DNA of 64,000 nt from the NCBI GenBank assembly GCA_963575745.1, contig CAUYUJ010017851.1:151559-215558 (forward strand), read 5' to 3'. Source of the stretch: Prorocentrum cordatum. Lineage: Eukaryota > Sar > Dinophyceae > Prorocentrales > Prorocentraceae. Shown here one piece after another: positions 54,290 to 64,000 of this stretch. Position numbers and translations under genes: made by a program. Numbering within the stretch: the first letter of the stretch is position 1; every line of letters begins with the position of its first letter. The notes under the pieces are model-generated. The model saw nothing but the letters and a program-made list of their open reading frames with translations. It ran no database searches and was not told the DNA's origin.

Positions 54290-54920
54290 TGGCGATTGGT
54301 AAGATGTCGTGACCCTGCCGATCTGCGTGAGAGGTGCCACCGAATTTTAAAACATGTGGCAAGTCCTTAGTGTTTTTGAACCATGACCCTACGGATCCGC
54401 GTGAGGGGGGCCACCGAATTTCAGAAATGTTGAGAATCCCTGGGTTTTCGGACCCAGACCCCGCCGATCTGCGTGAGGGGTGCCATCGAATTTAAACATG
54501 TTGCTGTGTTTTCGGACCCTGACCCCGCCGATCTGCGTGAGGGGTGCCACCGAATTTAAAAACATGTGGCAAGTCCTTAGTGTTTTTGGACCATGACCCT
54601 ACGGATCCGCGTGAGGGGTGCCACCGAATTTCAGACATGTGGCAAATCCTAAATGTTTTTGCACCCTGACCCCGCCGATCTGCGTGAGGGGTGCCACCGA
54701 ATTTCAGACATGTGGCAAATCCCATGTGTTTTTGGACCATGACCCTACGGATCCGCGTGAGGGGTGCCAGCAAATTTTAGAAATGTGACAAATCCCATGT
54801 GGTTTTGGACCCTGACCCCGCCGATCTGCGTGAGTGGTGCCACCGAGTTTCAGAAATGTGGCAAATCCCATGTGTTTTTGGACCCTGACTCCGCCAATCT
54901 GCGTGAGGGGTGTAGATTTT
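54290..54920 (+). repeat. 73-bp tandem repeat with two alternating unit types
   Basis: GACCC starts at 54,311, 54,386, 54,457, 54,521, 54,595, 54,668, 54,741, 54,814 and 54,887. Type 1 has CCGCCGATCTGCGTGAGGGG and type 2 has CCTACGGATCCGCGTGAGGG. Each continues with TGCCACCGAATTT, CATGTGGCAAATCC and GTGTTTTTGGACC. The types alternate for most of the array. Confidence 0.92.
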
Positions 54921-55130
54921 TACCCACCCCAGCAATTCAGAGCACACGCTCAGGGCGTGCTAAACCTGCCCGTTTGGGCCTCCCCCCTCGCGCGGTCCAT
55001 CAACAAGGAACAGTAAGCAGCAAGAAGCAGAGCTGTAACAGTGGAAACTGGAAGCTGCAACTGGTACAGGAAACTGCGAACCTCAGGCCTACAGCCTGGT
55101 GGCCCCACAGGGGGGCCGGCGGATCATTCG
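54921..55130 (+). repeat. Tail element T, copy 2
   Basis: After the 73-bp array come TCAACAAGGAACAGTAAGCA, GCTGTAACAGTGGAAACTGG, GCTGCAACTGGTACAGGAAA and CAGCCTGGTGGCCCCACAGG, then GGGGGCCGGCGGA. This is the same tail as at 45.6 and 55.5 kb. Confidence 0.8.
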
Positions 55131-55598
55131 TCTTCTTCTTCTTGCCATTCCTCCTCCTATTATCTGAGTGTTCTTATTATAATTTTTATCTGAGTGTTCT
55201 TAATCTTAGTATGATTCGTATTCGTTTTGTTCCCGATAACGTAATTTTCGAGGGGTCGTGGCCTCGGAGACGCGAATATTGCGTAATTTACGAGGGATCG
55301 GGGCCTCGGGGGCGCGAATACAGCGTACTTTGCGAGGGATTACACCCTCGGGGGCACGAATCTCTTGTATTTTTACCTGTCCCACGCCCCCCAGGAATTC
55401 TGAGAACGCTCCTGGGCGACGCTAACCAGGGCCCTTTTCGGCTCCCCCCACTCGCGCGGACAGTAGCAATTTACAGTAGGAAGCAGAAAGCAATACTGTA
55501 ACATTGGAAACTGGAACCTGGAACGGGTGCAGGAACAGCAACCTTAATCCTCGCAGCCTGGTGGCCCCGCAAGGGGGCCGGCGGATGTGGAGTATTTT
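55131..55598 (+). repeat. Short run of the 43-bp repeat plus tail element T, copy 3
   Basis: Three GGCCTCGG-GACGCGAATA units (about 55,260-55,365) precede CGCCCCCCAGGAATTC, then GGAAGCAGAAAGCAATACTG, AACATTGGAAACTGGAACCT and GCAGCCTGGTGGCCCCGCAA. The segment before it (55,131-55,230) has TTCTTCTTCTT and a duplicated CTGAGTGTTCTTA. Confidence 0.8.
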
Positions 55599-55753
55599 CC
55601 AGGAAAGGGCTCGAGCCCAGGGTTCTCTTTTAGTTGGTTCTCCCTGGTTTCGACGGCTGTAGGGCCGGCGAAATTATTCTGCGATAAATTACGTGCGGGA
55701 GTAGGGCCGGCGAATTAAAATCTGAGGATGTCTCGAGCGAAACGCATGTTTTT
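55599..55753 (+). mobile_element. Short module head variant (CCAGGAAAGGGC, loop TCGA)
   Basis: The head has one substitution and loop TCGA (55,611-55,614). It keeps GGGTTCTCTTTTAG and two GGGCCGGCGAA words but has a different middle (GGTTCTCCCTGGTTTCGACG). After one GATGTCTCGAGCG motif it is cut by the head of M11. Confidence 0.75.
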
Positions 55754-57061
55754 CCCGGAAAGGGCATCGGCCCAGGGTTCTCTTTTAGTAGGTAAACCTG
55801 TCCCCCGGTGCCAACTTGAGGGAGGCCGGCGAATTTTTTCCCTGATAAATAACGAGGTCGAAGGAGGCCGGCGAATTAAAATTTGAGGATGTCTCGAGCG
55901 AAACGCTTGTTTTTGAAATCCCGATCGATAAATCACAGGGTGCGGGCCACTTTTTCGTGTGTTGAGGATGTCTCGAGCGAAACGCTTGCTCCGCAGAGTT
56001 TGCCGAGGATGTCTCGAGCGAAACGCTTGTTTTGCAGAGCCGACCGCGACGCGGAAAAGCGCCCCGCGCGAAGGAATTTCGATGATGTCTCGACTAATTC
56101 CTTTGTTTTTGTACGATTTCCTGGAATTTTGGCAGGATGTCTCGAGCGAAATGCACGACCCCACCCTAGCACGACCATACCCCAGCACGACCACACCCCA
56201 GCACGACCAGACCCCAGCACGACCCCACCCCAGCACGACCCCACCCCAGCACGACCATACCCCAGCACGACCACACCCCAGCACGACCCGACCCCAGCAC
56301 GACCCTACCCCAGCAAGACCACACCCCAGCACGACCACACCCCAGCACGACCTCACCACAGCACGACCACACCCCAGCACGACCACGCCCCAGCACGACC
56401 ACGCCCCAGCACGACCACGCCCCAGCACGACCACACCCCAGCACGACCACACCCCCAGCACGACCACCCCCCAGCACGACCACGCCCCAGCACGACCACG
56501 CCCCAGCACGACCACGCCCCAGCACGACCACACCCCAGCACGACCACACCCCAGCACGACCACCCCCCAGCACGACCACCCCCCAGCCGACCACACCCCA
56601 GCACGACCACACCCCAGACCCACCCAGCACGACCACCCCCCAGCACGACCTCACCACAGCACGACCACCACCCCAGCACGACACGCCCCAGCACGACCAC
56701 GCCCCAGCACAACCACCCCCCAGCACGACCACCCCCCCAGCACGACCACACCCCAGCACGACCACCCCCCAGCACGACCACACCCCAGCACGACCACTCC
56801 CCAGCACGACCACACCGCCTTGGTTGAGTGGTTGCCTGTCGTCGTGGAATGTTTCGTGGGGTGTCTCGTGGAATGTTTCGCGGGGTGTCTCCTGGAATGT
56901 TTCGTGAGGTGTCTCGCGGAATGTTTCGTGAGGTGTCTCGTGGGATGTTTCGTGAGGTGTCTCGTGGGATGTTTCGTGAGGTGTTGCCCCGTTGGGTATC
57001 GTGAAAACGTGCCCATGCTCCACATGTCTATATCCCTTTCCGGGTTCGTGGGTCCATCATG
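55754..57061 (+). mobile_element. Composite module M11
   Basis: The loop is ATCG (55,766-55,769). A complete left block is present (CCCGATCGATAAATCACA at about 55,919; GCCGACCGCGACGCGGAAAA at about 56,038). The 16-bp array is about 56,156-56,816. The 24-bp array is about 56,855-56,985, of the CCCCGTTGGGTATCGTG subtype. CATCATG ends at 57,061. Confidence 0.88.
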
Positions 57062-58432
57062 TTCAGAATTTGTTGAGGATGTCTCGAGCAAAACGCTTGT
57101 TTTGTGTTATAGATTGTCCTCTCCTGGGGACCTGAATTCTGAGGATCTCTCAAGCGGATTGCTTGTTTTCACGTGCCCAGGTCTTGAGGATGTCTCGAGC
57201 GAGACGCTTGGTTTCACGCCTCCAGGTGGCCTAGACAGATGTCTAGCATGAGGATTTGTTGAGGATGTCTTGAACCAGAGGCTTGTTTTCACGTGTCCAG
57301 GTCGCCCAGGCGGACGTCTGGCATGTTGAGGATGTCTCGAGCGAGACGCCTGTTTGCACGTGTCCAGGTTGCCCAGGCGGATGTCTAGCATTAGGATGTG
57401 CTGACAACGTCTAGACCGAAACGCGTGTTTTCACGTGTTCAGGTCGCCCAGGCACAGCACAGCCCTCGGCACGGTACATCAATATCGATACCCTTAGCAT
57501 TGCAGCCTGGCATGTTGCCTGGCACGTCCCGCGGAGAGTCCCGTGGCGAGTCCCCCTGGCACGTCGCGCGGTGCACGTCCACTGGCACGTTCCGTAGCGC
57601 GTCCCCTTGGCACGTCCCGCGGTGCGTGCCCATGGCCCATGGCACGTCCCCTGGCACGTCGCCTGGCGCGTCCCTTGGGACGTTCCGCGGCGCGTCCTCT
57701 TGGCATGTTCCCTCTGTCGATTAGTTCTGGGGCAGCTACCATCTGCTCAGGCAGCTCGAGCTTACGATCCAGATCAGTTCGGTGAGGACTCGGATGCCAG
57801 GGAGGACTCGATCCACAATGCTATAGAGAGCACAATCGCGGCATGGCACATCGCAGTTCAGCACGGCCCAGCACAGCACAGCCGTCGGCACGGTACATCA
57901 AGATCGATACACTCAACTATGCACCTTGGCACGTTCCTTGGCGCGTTCCGTGGCGAGTCCACCTGGCACGTCGCGCGGCGCGTCCCCTGGCACGTCCCTC
58001 GGCACGTCCATTGGCACGTTCCGTAGCGCGTCCCCTTGGCACGTCCCGCGGTGCGTCCCATGGCACGTCCCCTGGCACGTCGCCTGGCGCGTCCCTTGGG
58101 ACGTTCCGCGGCGCGTCCTCCTGGCATGTCCCCTCTGTCGATTAGTTCTGGGGCAGCTACCATCTGCTCAGGCAGCTCGAGCTTACGATCCAGATCAGTT
58201 CGGTCAGGACTCGGATGCCAGGGAGGACTCGATCCACAACGCTATATATAGAGCACAATCGCGGCATGGCACATCGCAGTTCAGCACGGCGTAGCACAGC
58301 ACAGCCCTCGGCACAGTACATCATCATCGATACATTCAGCATTGCATGTGCCCGTCGCCCAATCAGGTGTCTTTGAAATGTTGCAATGCCTTACATTTCG
58401 ATATTCCTTTCCGGGTTCGTGGGTCGATCATG
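57062..58432 (+). mobile_element. Composite module C1 (CACGTCCC type)
   Basis: It opens with GATGTCTCGAGC-type motifs linked by CACGTGTCCAGGTCGCCCAG (57,070-57,450). Two units of about 430 bp follow. Each holds GGTACATCA-GATCGATAC, a TGGCACGTCCC-rich part with short units of about 12-27 bp, then TAGTTCTGGGGCAGCTACCA, CAGGCAGCTCGAGCTTACGA and CAGCACAGCACAGCC. It ends TTTCCGGGTTCGTGGGTCGA-TCATG, nearly the terminus of the M modules. Frames are repeat-derived. Confidence 0.8.
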
Positions 58433-58451
58433 TTTGGATAGTTTGATTATT

Positions 58452-58574
58452 CCCGGAAAGGGCGCGGGCCCAGGGTTCTCTTTTAGTAGGTTAACCCCCC
58501 GGCCCCCCTGCGACTTGGGCCGGCGAAATTATTTTGTGAGCGGGCACGCACGGAGTAGGGCCGGCGAAATTATT
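58452..58574 (+). mobile_element. Short module head variant (loop GCGG)
   Basis: CCCGGAAAGGGC with loop GCGG (58,464-58,467), then GGGTTCTCTTTTAGTAGG and two GGGCCGGCGAAATTATT words. It is cut by the next head after TATT. Confidence 0.75.
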
Positions 58575-60363
58575 CCCGGAAAGGGCACGGGCCCAGGGTT
58601 CTCTTTTAGTAGGTAAACCTGTCCCCCGGTGCCAACTTGAAGGAGGCCGGCGAATTTTTTCCCTGATAAATAACGAGGTCGAAGGAGGCCGGCGAATTAA
58701 AATTTGAGGATGTCTCGAGCGAAACGCTTGTTTTTGAAATCCCGACCGATAAATCACAGGGTGCGGGCCACTTTTTCGTGTGTTGAGGATGTCTCGAGCG
58801 AAACGCTTGCTCCGCAGAGTTTGCCGAGGATGTCTCGAGCGAAACGCTTGTTTTGCAGAGCCGACCGCGACGCGGAAAAGCGCCCCGCGCGAAGGAATTT
58901 CGATGATGTCTCGACTAATTCGTTTGTTGTTGTACGATTTCCTGGAAGTTTGGCAGGATGTCTCGAGCGAAATGCACGACCCCACCCTAGCACGACCATA
59001 CCACAGCACGACCACACACCAGCACGACCAGACCCCAGCACGACCCCACCCCAGCACGACCCCACCCCAGCACGACCATACCCCAGCACGACCACACCCC
59101 AGCACGACCCGACCCAGCACGACCCTACCCCAGCAAGACCACACCCCAGCACGACCACACCCCAGCACGACCTCACCACAGCACGACCACACCCCAGCAC
59201 GACCACGCCCCAGCACGACCACGCCCCAGCACGACCACGCCCCAGCACGACAACCCCAGCAACGACCACCCCACAGAACGACCACCCCAGCACGACCACC
59301 CCCCAGCACGACCTCCGACGATGAACGAGGATCCCCAGCAGACATACCCCACGCACGACCACCCCCCCAGCACGGACCACCCCTCAGCACGACCACACCC
59401 CAGCACGACACACCCCAGCACGACCACGCCCCAGCACGACCACACCCCAGCACGACCACACCCCAGCACGACCACACCCCAGCACGACCACACCCCAACA
59501 CGACCACACCCCACCACGATCACACCCCACCACGACCACACCCCAGCACGACCCGATCGATGAATTGCGGACCACCCCAGCCCGACCACACCCCAGCACG
59601 ACCCCACCCCAGCACGACCCCACCCAGCACGACCACGCCCAGCACGACCACACCAGCACGGTGACCGAACCACACGGTGACCACACCCCAGCACAACGAC
59701 CCCCACCCGCAACGACCCCACCCCAGCACGACCACACCCCAGCACGCCACACCCAGCACGACACACCCCCAGCACGACCACCCCAGCACGACCACACCTC
59801 AGCACGACCTCACCACAGCACGACCACACCCCAGCACGACCACGCCCCAGCACGACCACGCCCCAGCACGACCATGCCCCAGCACGACAGACCCCAGCAA
59901 GACCACACCCCAGCACGACCTCACCACAGCACGACCACACCCCAGCACGACCACGCCCCAGCACGACCACGCCCCAGCACGACCATGCCCCAGCACGACC
60001 ACGCCCCAGCACAACCACCCCCCAGCACGACCACCCCCCCAGCACGACCACGCCCCAGCACGACCACCCCCCAGCACGACCACACCCCAGCACGACCACT
60101 CCCCAGCACGACCACACCGCCTTGGTTGAGTGGTTGCCTGTCGTCGTGGAATGTTTCGTGGGGTGTCTAGTGGAATGTTTCGCGGGGTGTCTCGTGAAAT
60201 GTTTCGTGAGGTGTCTCGTGGAATGTTTCGTGAGGTGTCTCGTGGGCTGTTTCGTGAGGTGTCTCGTGGGATGTTTCGTGAGGTGTTGCCCAGTTGGGTA
60301 TCATGAAAACGTGTCCATGCTCCACATGTCTATATCCCTTTCCGGGTTCGTGGGTCCATCATG
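58575..60363 (+). mobile_element. Composite module M13
   Basis: The loop is ACGG (58,587-58,590). A complete left block is present. The 16-bp array is about 58,981-60,117 and is eroded at 59,250-59,400 and 59,640-59,790, with a shortened CCCGATCGATGAATT block near 59,546. The 24-bp array is about 60,155-60,285. It has the TATCATGAAAACGTGTCC subtype end, and CATCATG ends at 60,363. Confidence 0.88.
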
Positions 60364-61725
60364 TTTTTTGAGGATGTCTCGAGCGAAACGCTTGTTTTTC
60401 AGAATTTGTTGAGGATGTCTCGAGCGTGACGCTGGTTTTGCAGAGTTGGGGATGTCTCGAGCGAAACGCTTGGTTTCAGAATTTGTTGAGGATGTCTCGA
60501 GCGACACGCTGGTTTTGCAGAGCCGACCGCGACACGGAAAAGCGCCCCTCGCGCAGGAATTCCAAGGATGTCTCGCGCGTGCAGCGTCCCGCGCGCGGGT
60601 ATTTGGATTTCTTGGGATTTTGACAGGATGTCTCGAGCGAAACGCTTGTTTTTCATAATTTGTTGAGGATGTCTCGAGCGAAACGCTGGTTTTGCAAAAT
60701 TGGAGGATGTCTCGAGCGGTGGCCTCGTGGGGGCCAGAATTCAAAGGATGTCTCAGGCGAAATGCTTGTTTTCACGTCCCGCTCGCAGGAATTCCGAGGA
60801 TGTCTCGCGCGAGCAGCGTCCCGCGCGTAGGAATTCAGATGATTTTGACAGGATGTCTCGAGCGAAACGCTTGTCCCCAGCACGTTCCGTAGCGCGTCCC
60901 CTTGGCAGGTCCCGCGATGCGTCCCCATGGCACGTCCCTTGGCACGTCGCTTGGCGCGTCCCTTGAGACGTTCCGCGGCGCGTCCTCCTGGCATGTCCCC
61001 CTGTCCATTAGCTCTGGGGCAGCTACTATGTGTTCAGGCAGCTCGAGCTTAAGATCCAGATCAGTCCGGTCAGGACTCGGATGCAAAGGAGGACTCGATC
61101 CACGAGGCTATAGAGCACAATCGCGCCATGGCACATCGCAATTCAGCACGGCGCAGCACAGCACTGATTTCGGCACGGTACATCAAGGTCGATGCACTCA
61201 GCATTGCAACCTGGCACGTTCTTTGACACGTTCCGTGGGGCGTCCTTTGGCGAGTCCCCCTGGCACGTCGCGTCGCGCGTCCCCTGGCACATCCCGTGGC
61301 ACATCCATTGGCACGTTCCGTAGCGCGTCCCCTTGGCACGTCCCGCGGTGCGACCCCATGGCACGTCCCCTGCACGTCGCCTGGCGCATCCCTTGGGACG
61401 TTTCGCGGCGCGTCCTCCTGGCATGTTCCCCTGTCCATTAGCTCTGGGGCAGCTACTATGTGTTCAGGCAGCTCGAGCTTAAGATCAAGATCAGTTCGGT
61501 CAGGACTCGGATGCAAAGGAGGACTCGATCCACGACGCTATAGAGCACAGTCGCGCCATGGCACATCGCAATTCAGCACGGCGCAGCACAGCACAGCCCT
61601 CGGCAGGGTACATCAAGATCGATACCTTCAGTATTGCATTTGCCCGTCACCCAATCAGGTGTCTTTGAACACGCTGCCATGTGTTACAGTTCTACATTCC
61701 TTTCCGGGTTCGTGGGTCGATCATG
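60364..61725 (+). mobile_element. Composite module C2 (CACGTCCC type)
   Basis: Numerous GATGTCTCGAGCG variants lie at 60,370-60,870. A partial and a full CACGTCCC unit follow (about 60,880-61,200 and 61,200-61,640), each with GCTCTGGGGCAGCTACTATG and CAGGCAGCTCGAGCTTAAGA. It ends TTTCCGGGTTCGTGGGTCGA-TCATG. Confidence 0.8.
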
Positions 61726-61730
61726 TTTTT

Positions 61731-63086
61731 CCCGGAAAGGGCTCCGGCCCAGGGTTCTCTTTTAGTAGGTAAACCTGTCCCCCGGTGCCAACTTGAGGGA
61801 GGCCGGCGAATTTTTTCCCTGATAAATAACGAGGTCGAAGGAGGCCGGCGAATTAAAATTTGAGGATGTCTCGAGCGAAACGCTTGTTTTTGAAATCCCG
61901 ATCGATAATCACAGGGTGCGGGCCACTTTTTCGTGTGTTGAGGATGTCTCGAGCGAAACGCTTGCTCCGCAGAGTTTGCCGAGGATGTCTCGAGCGAAAA
62001 GCTTGTTTTGCAGAGCCGACCGCGACGCGGAAAAGCGCCCCGCGCGAAGGAATTTCGATGATGTCTCGACTAATTCCTTTGTTTTTGTACGATTTCCTGG
62101 AATTTTGGCAGGATGTCTCGAGCGAAATGCACGACCCCACCCTAGCACGACCCTACCCCAGCACGACCACACCCAGTACGACAGACCCCAGCACGACCCC
62201 ACCCAGAACGACCCCACCCAGCACGACCATACCCCAGACGACCACACCCAGCACGACCCGACCCCAGCACGACCCTAACCCCAGCAAGACCCACCCCAGC
62301 ACGCAGCACACCACACCCCAGCACGACCACACCCCAAGCACGACCCCAACCCAGCACGACCACGCCCAGCACGACCACGCCCCAGCACGACCACGCCCCA
62401 GCACGACCACCTCCCAGCACGACCACCCCCCCAGCACGACCACCCCACAGCACGACCACCCCCCAGCACGACCACACCCCAGCACGACCACTCCCCAGCA
62501 CGACCACACCCCAGCACGACCACACCCCAGCACGACCACACCCCAGCACGACCACACCCCAGCACGACCCCACCCCAGCACGACCCCACCCCAGCACGAC
62601 CCCACCCTAGCAAGACCCCACCCCAGCACGACCACACCCCAGCACGACCTCACCACAGCACGACCACACCCCAGCACGACCACGCCCCAGCACGACCACG
62701 CCCCAGCACGACCACGCCCCAGCACAACCACCCCCCAGCACGACCACCCCCCCAGCACGACCACACCCCAGCACGACCAACCCCCAGCACGACCACACCC
62801 CAGCACGACCACTCCCCAGCACGACCACACCGCCTTGGTTGAGTGGTTGCCTGTCGTCGTGGAATGTTTCGTGGGGTGTCTCGTGGAATGTTTCGCGGGG
62901 TGTCTCGTGGAATGTTTCGTGAGGTGTCTCGGGGTGTCTCGTGAATGGTTTCGTGAGGTGTCTCGTGGGATGTTTCGTGAGGTGTCTCGTGGGATGTTTC
63001 GTGAGGTGTTGCCCCGTTGGGTATCGTGAAAACGTGCCCATGCTCCACATGTCTATATCCCTTTCCGGGTTCGTGGGTCCATCATG
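61731..63086 (+). mobile_element. Composite module M14
   Basis: The loop is TCCG (61,743-61,746). A complete left block is present, with one base lost in CCCGATCGATAATCACA. The 16-bp array is about 62,138-62,829, eroded at 62,165-62,350. The 24-bp array is about 62,870-63,000, of the CCCCGTTGGGTATCGTG subtype. CATCATG ends at 63,086. Confidence 0.88.
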
Positions 63087-63210
63087 TTCATGCTTCTTCC
63101 GAATTCTGCCGGTAGGAGGACATGCCAACCTAAACGTGGAAGAAGGCCATTGATGTTCGATGAGTGGCATGATGTCTTATCGTAACCTCATCAAGCCTTT
63201 AAGTACCCCC

Positions 63211-64000
63211 CATGATCGACCCACGAACCCGGAACGGAATATAGAACTGTAACACATGGCAGCGTTTTCAAAGACACCTGTTTGGGTGACGCGCAAATGC
63301 AATGCTGAGTGTATCGATCTTGATGTACCCTGCCAAGGGCTGTGCTGTGCTGCGCCGTGCTGAATTGCGATGTGCCATGGCGCGACTGCGCTCTATAGCC
63401 TCGTGGATCGAGTCCTCCTTTGCATCCGAGTCCTGACCGAACTGATCTGGATCTTAAGCTCGAGCTGCCTGAACACATAGTAGCTGCCCCAGAGCCAATG
63501 GACAGGGGAACATGCCAGGAGGACGCGCCGCGAAACGTCCCAAGGGATGCGCCAGGCGACGTGCCAGGGGACGCGCCATGGGGTCGCACCGTAGGACGTG
63601 CCAAAGGGACGCGCTACGGAACGTGCCAATGATGTGCCACGGAATGTGCCAGGGGACGCGCCACGCGACGTGCCAGGGGGACTCGCCAAGGGACGCCCCA
63701 CGGAACGTGCCGAGGAACGTGCCAAGTTGCAATGCTGAGTGTATCGATCTTGATGTACCATGCCGAAATCTGTGCTGTGCTGCGCCGTGCTGAACTGCGA
63801 TGTGCCATGCCGCGATTGTGCTCTATAGCCTCGTGGATCGAGTCCTCTTTGCATCCGAGTCCTGACCGAACTGATCTGGATCTTAAGCTCGAGCTGCCTG
63901 AACACATAGTAGCTGCCCCAGAGCTAATTGACAAGGGGAACATGCCAGGAGGACGCGCCGCGAAACGTCCCAAGGGATGCGCCAGGCGACGTGCCAGGGG
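63211..64000 (-). mobile_element. Composite module C3, inverted, runs off the window
   Basis: It begins with CATGATCGACCCACGAACCC, the reverse complement of the C1/C2 terminus. It continues with reverse-complement units (AAGCTCGAGCTGCCTGAACA, CATAGTAGCTGCCCCAGAG and GGGACGTGCC-like words). One full unit (63,297-63,725) and most of a second are visible. Confidence 0.82.

Overview
The window looks like nuclear DNA of a dinoflagellate. It is GC-rich and repeat-dominated, with very little unique coding sequence. It carries a tyrosine-recombinase retrotransposon whose protein blocks resemble those common in dinoflagellate genomes, and one cyclophilin gene readable as a single exon. I see no bacterial operons, no rRNA, no credible tRNA, and no copy of the dinoflagellate spliced-leader sequence. 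The species cannot be named from the sequence alone. Coordinates of degenerate repeats are approximate.

Layout. 1-9,440: dispersed repeat family D (two copies), a 1.4-kb ACC-triplet microsatellite, a palindrome, GGA and GAT tracts, and the degenerate CCAAGAGGGC repeat (family K). 9,442-12,948: decayed coding-like sequence, starting with a LINE-type endonuclease fragment. 13,216-14,535: a 53-bp minisatellite. 15,872-16,939: a divergent cyclophilin. 16,940-26,240: further family K blocks, an ATGT microsatellite, a 0.6-kb inverted tandem array, and other low-complexity DNA. 26,243-32,543: a 6.3-kb tyrosine-recombinase retrotransposon with split direct repeats (A1 - ORFs - B1-A2 - B2). It encodes a small Cys-rich membrane ORF, a Gag-like/reverse transcriptase ORF, RNase H, a tyrosine recombinase and a cytosine-methyltransferase-like protein.

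32,995 to the window end is dominated by a family of composite repeat modules (M). Each full module begins CCCGGAAAGGGC, carries several GATGTCTCGAGCG motifs, then a long array of a 16-bp unit, then a 24-bp array, and ends CCCTTTCCGGG...CATCATG. Two tandem modules sit inside a GT microsatellite, which fixes their ends and points to mobility. A second module type (C) shares the right terminus. Between modules lie pieces of family D, 43-bp and 73-bp tandem repeats that share a common tail (T), and a possible PDZ-like exon at 53.7 kb.

Only the retrotransposon genes and the cyclophilin are confident coding calls. The many long open frames at 33-63 kb follow from a 16-bp repeat without stop codons and are not evidence of genes. 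The most interesting signals are the split-repeat retrotransposon with its methyltransferase ORF, and the M-module family, whose near-identical left ends differ at one 4-nt position inside a short hairpin.
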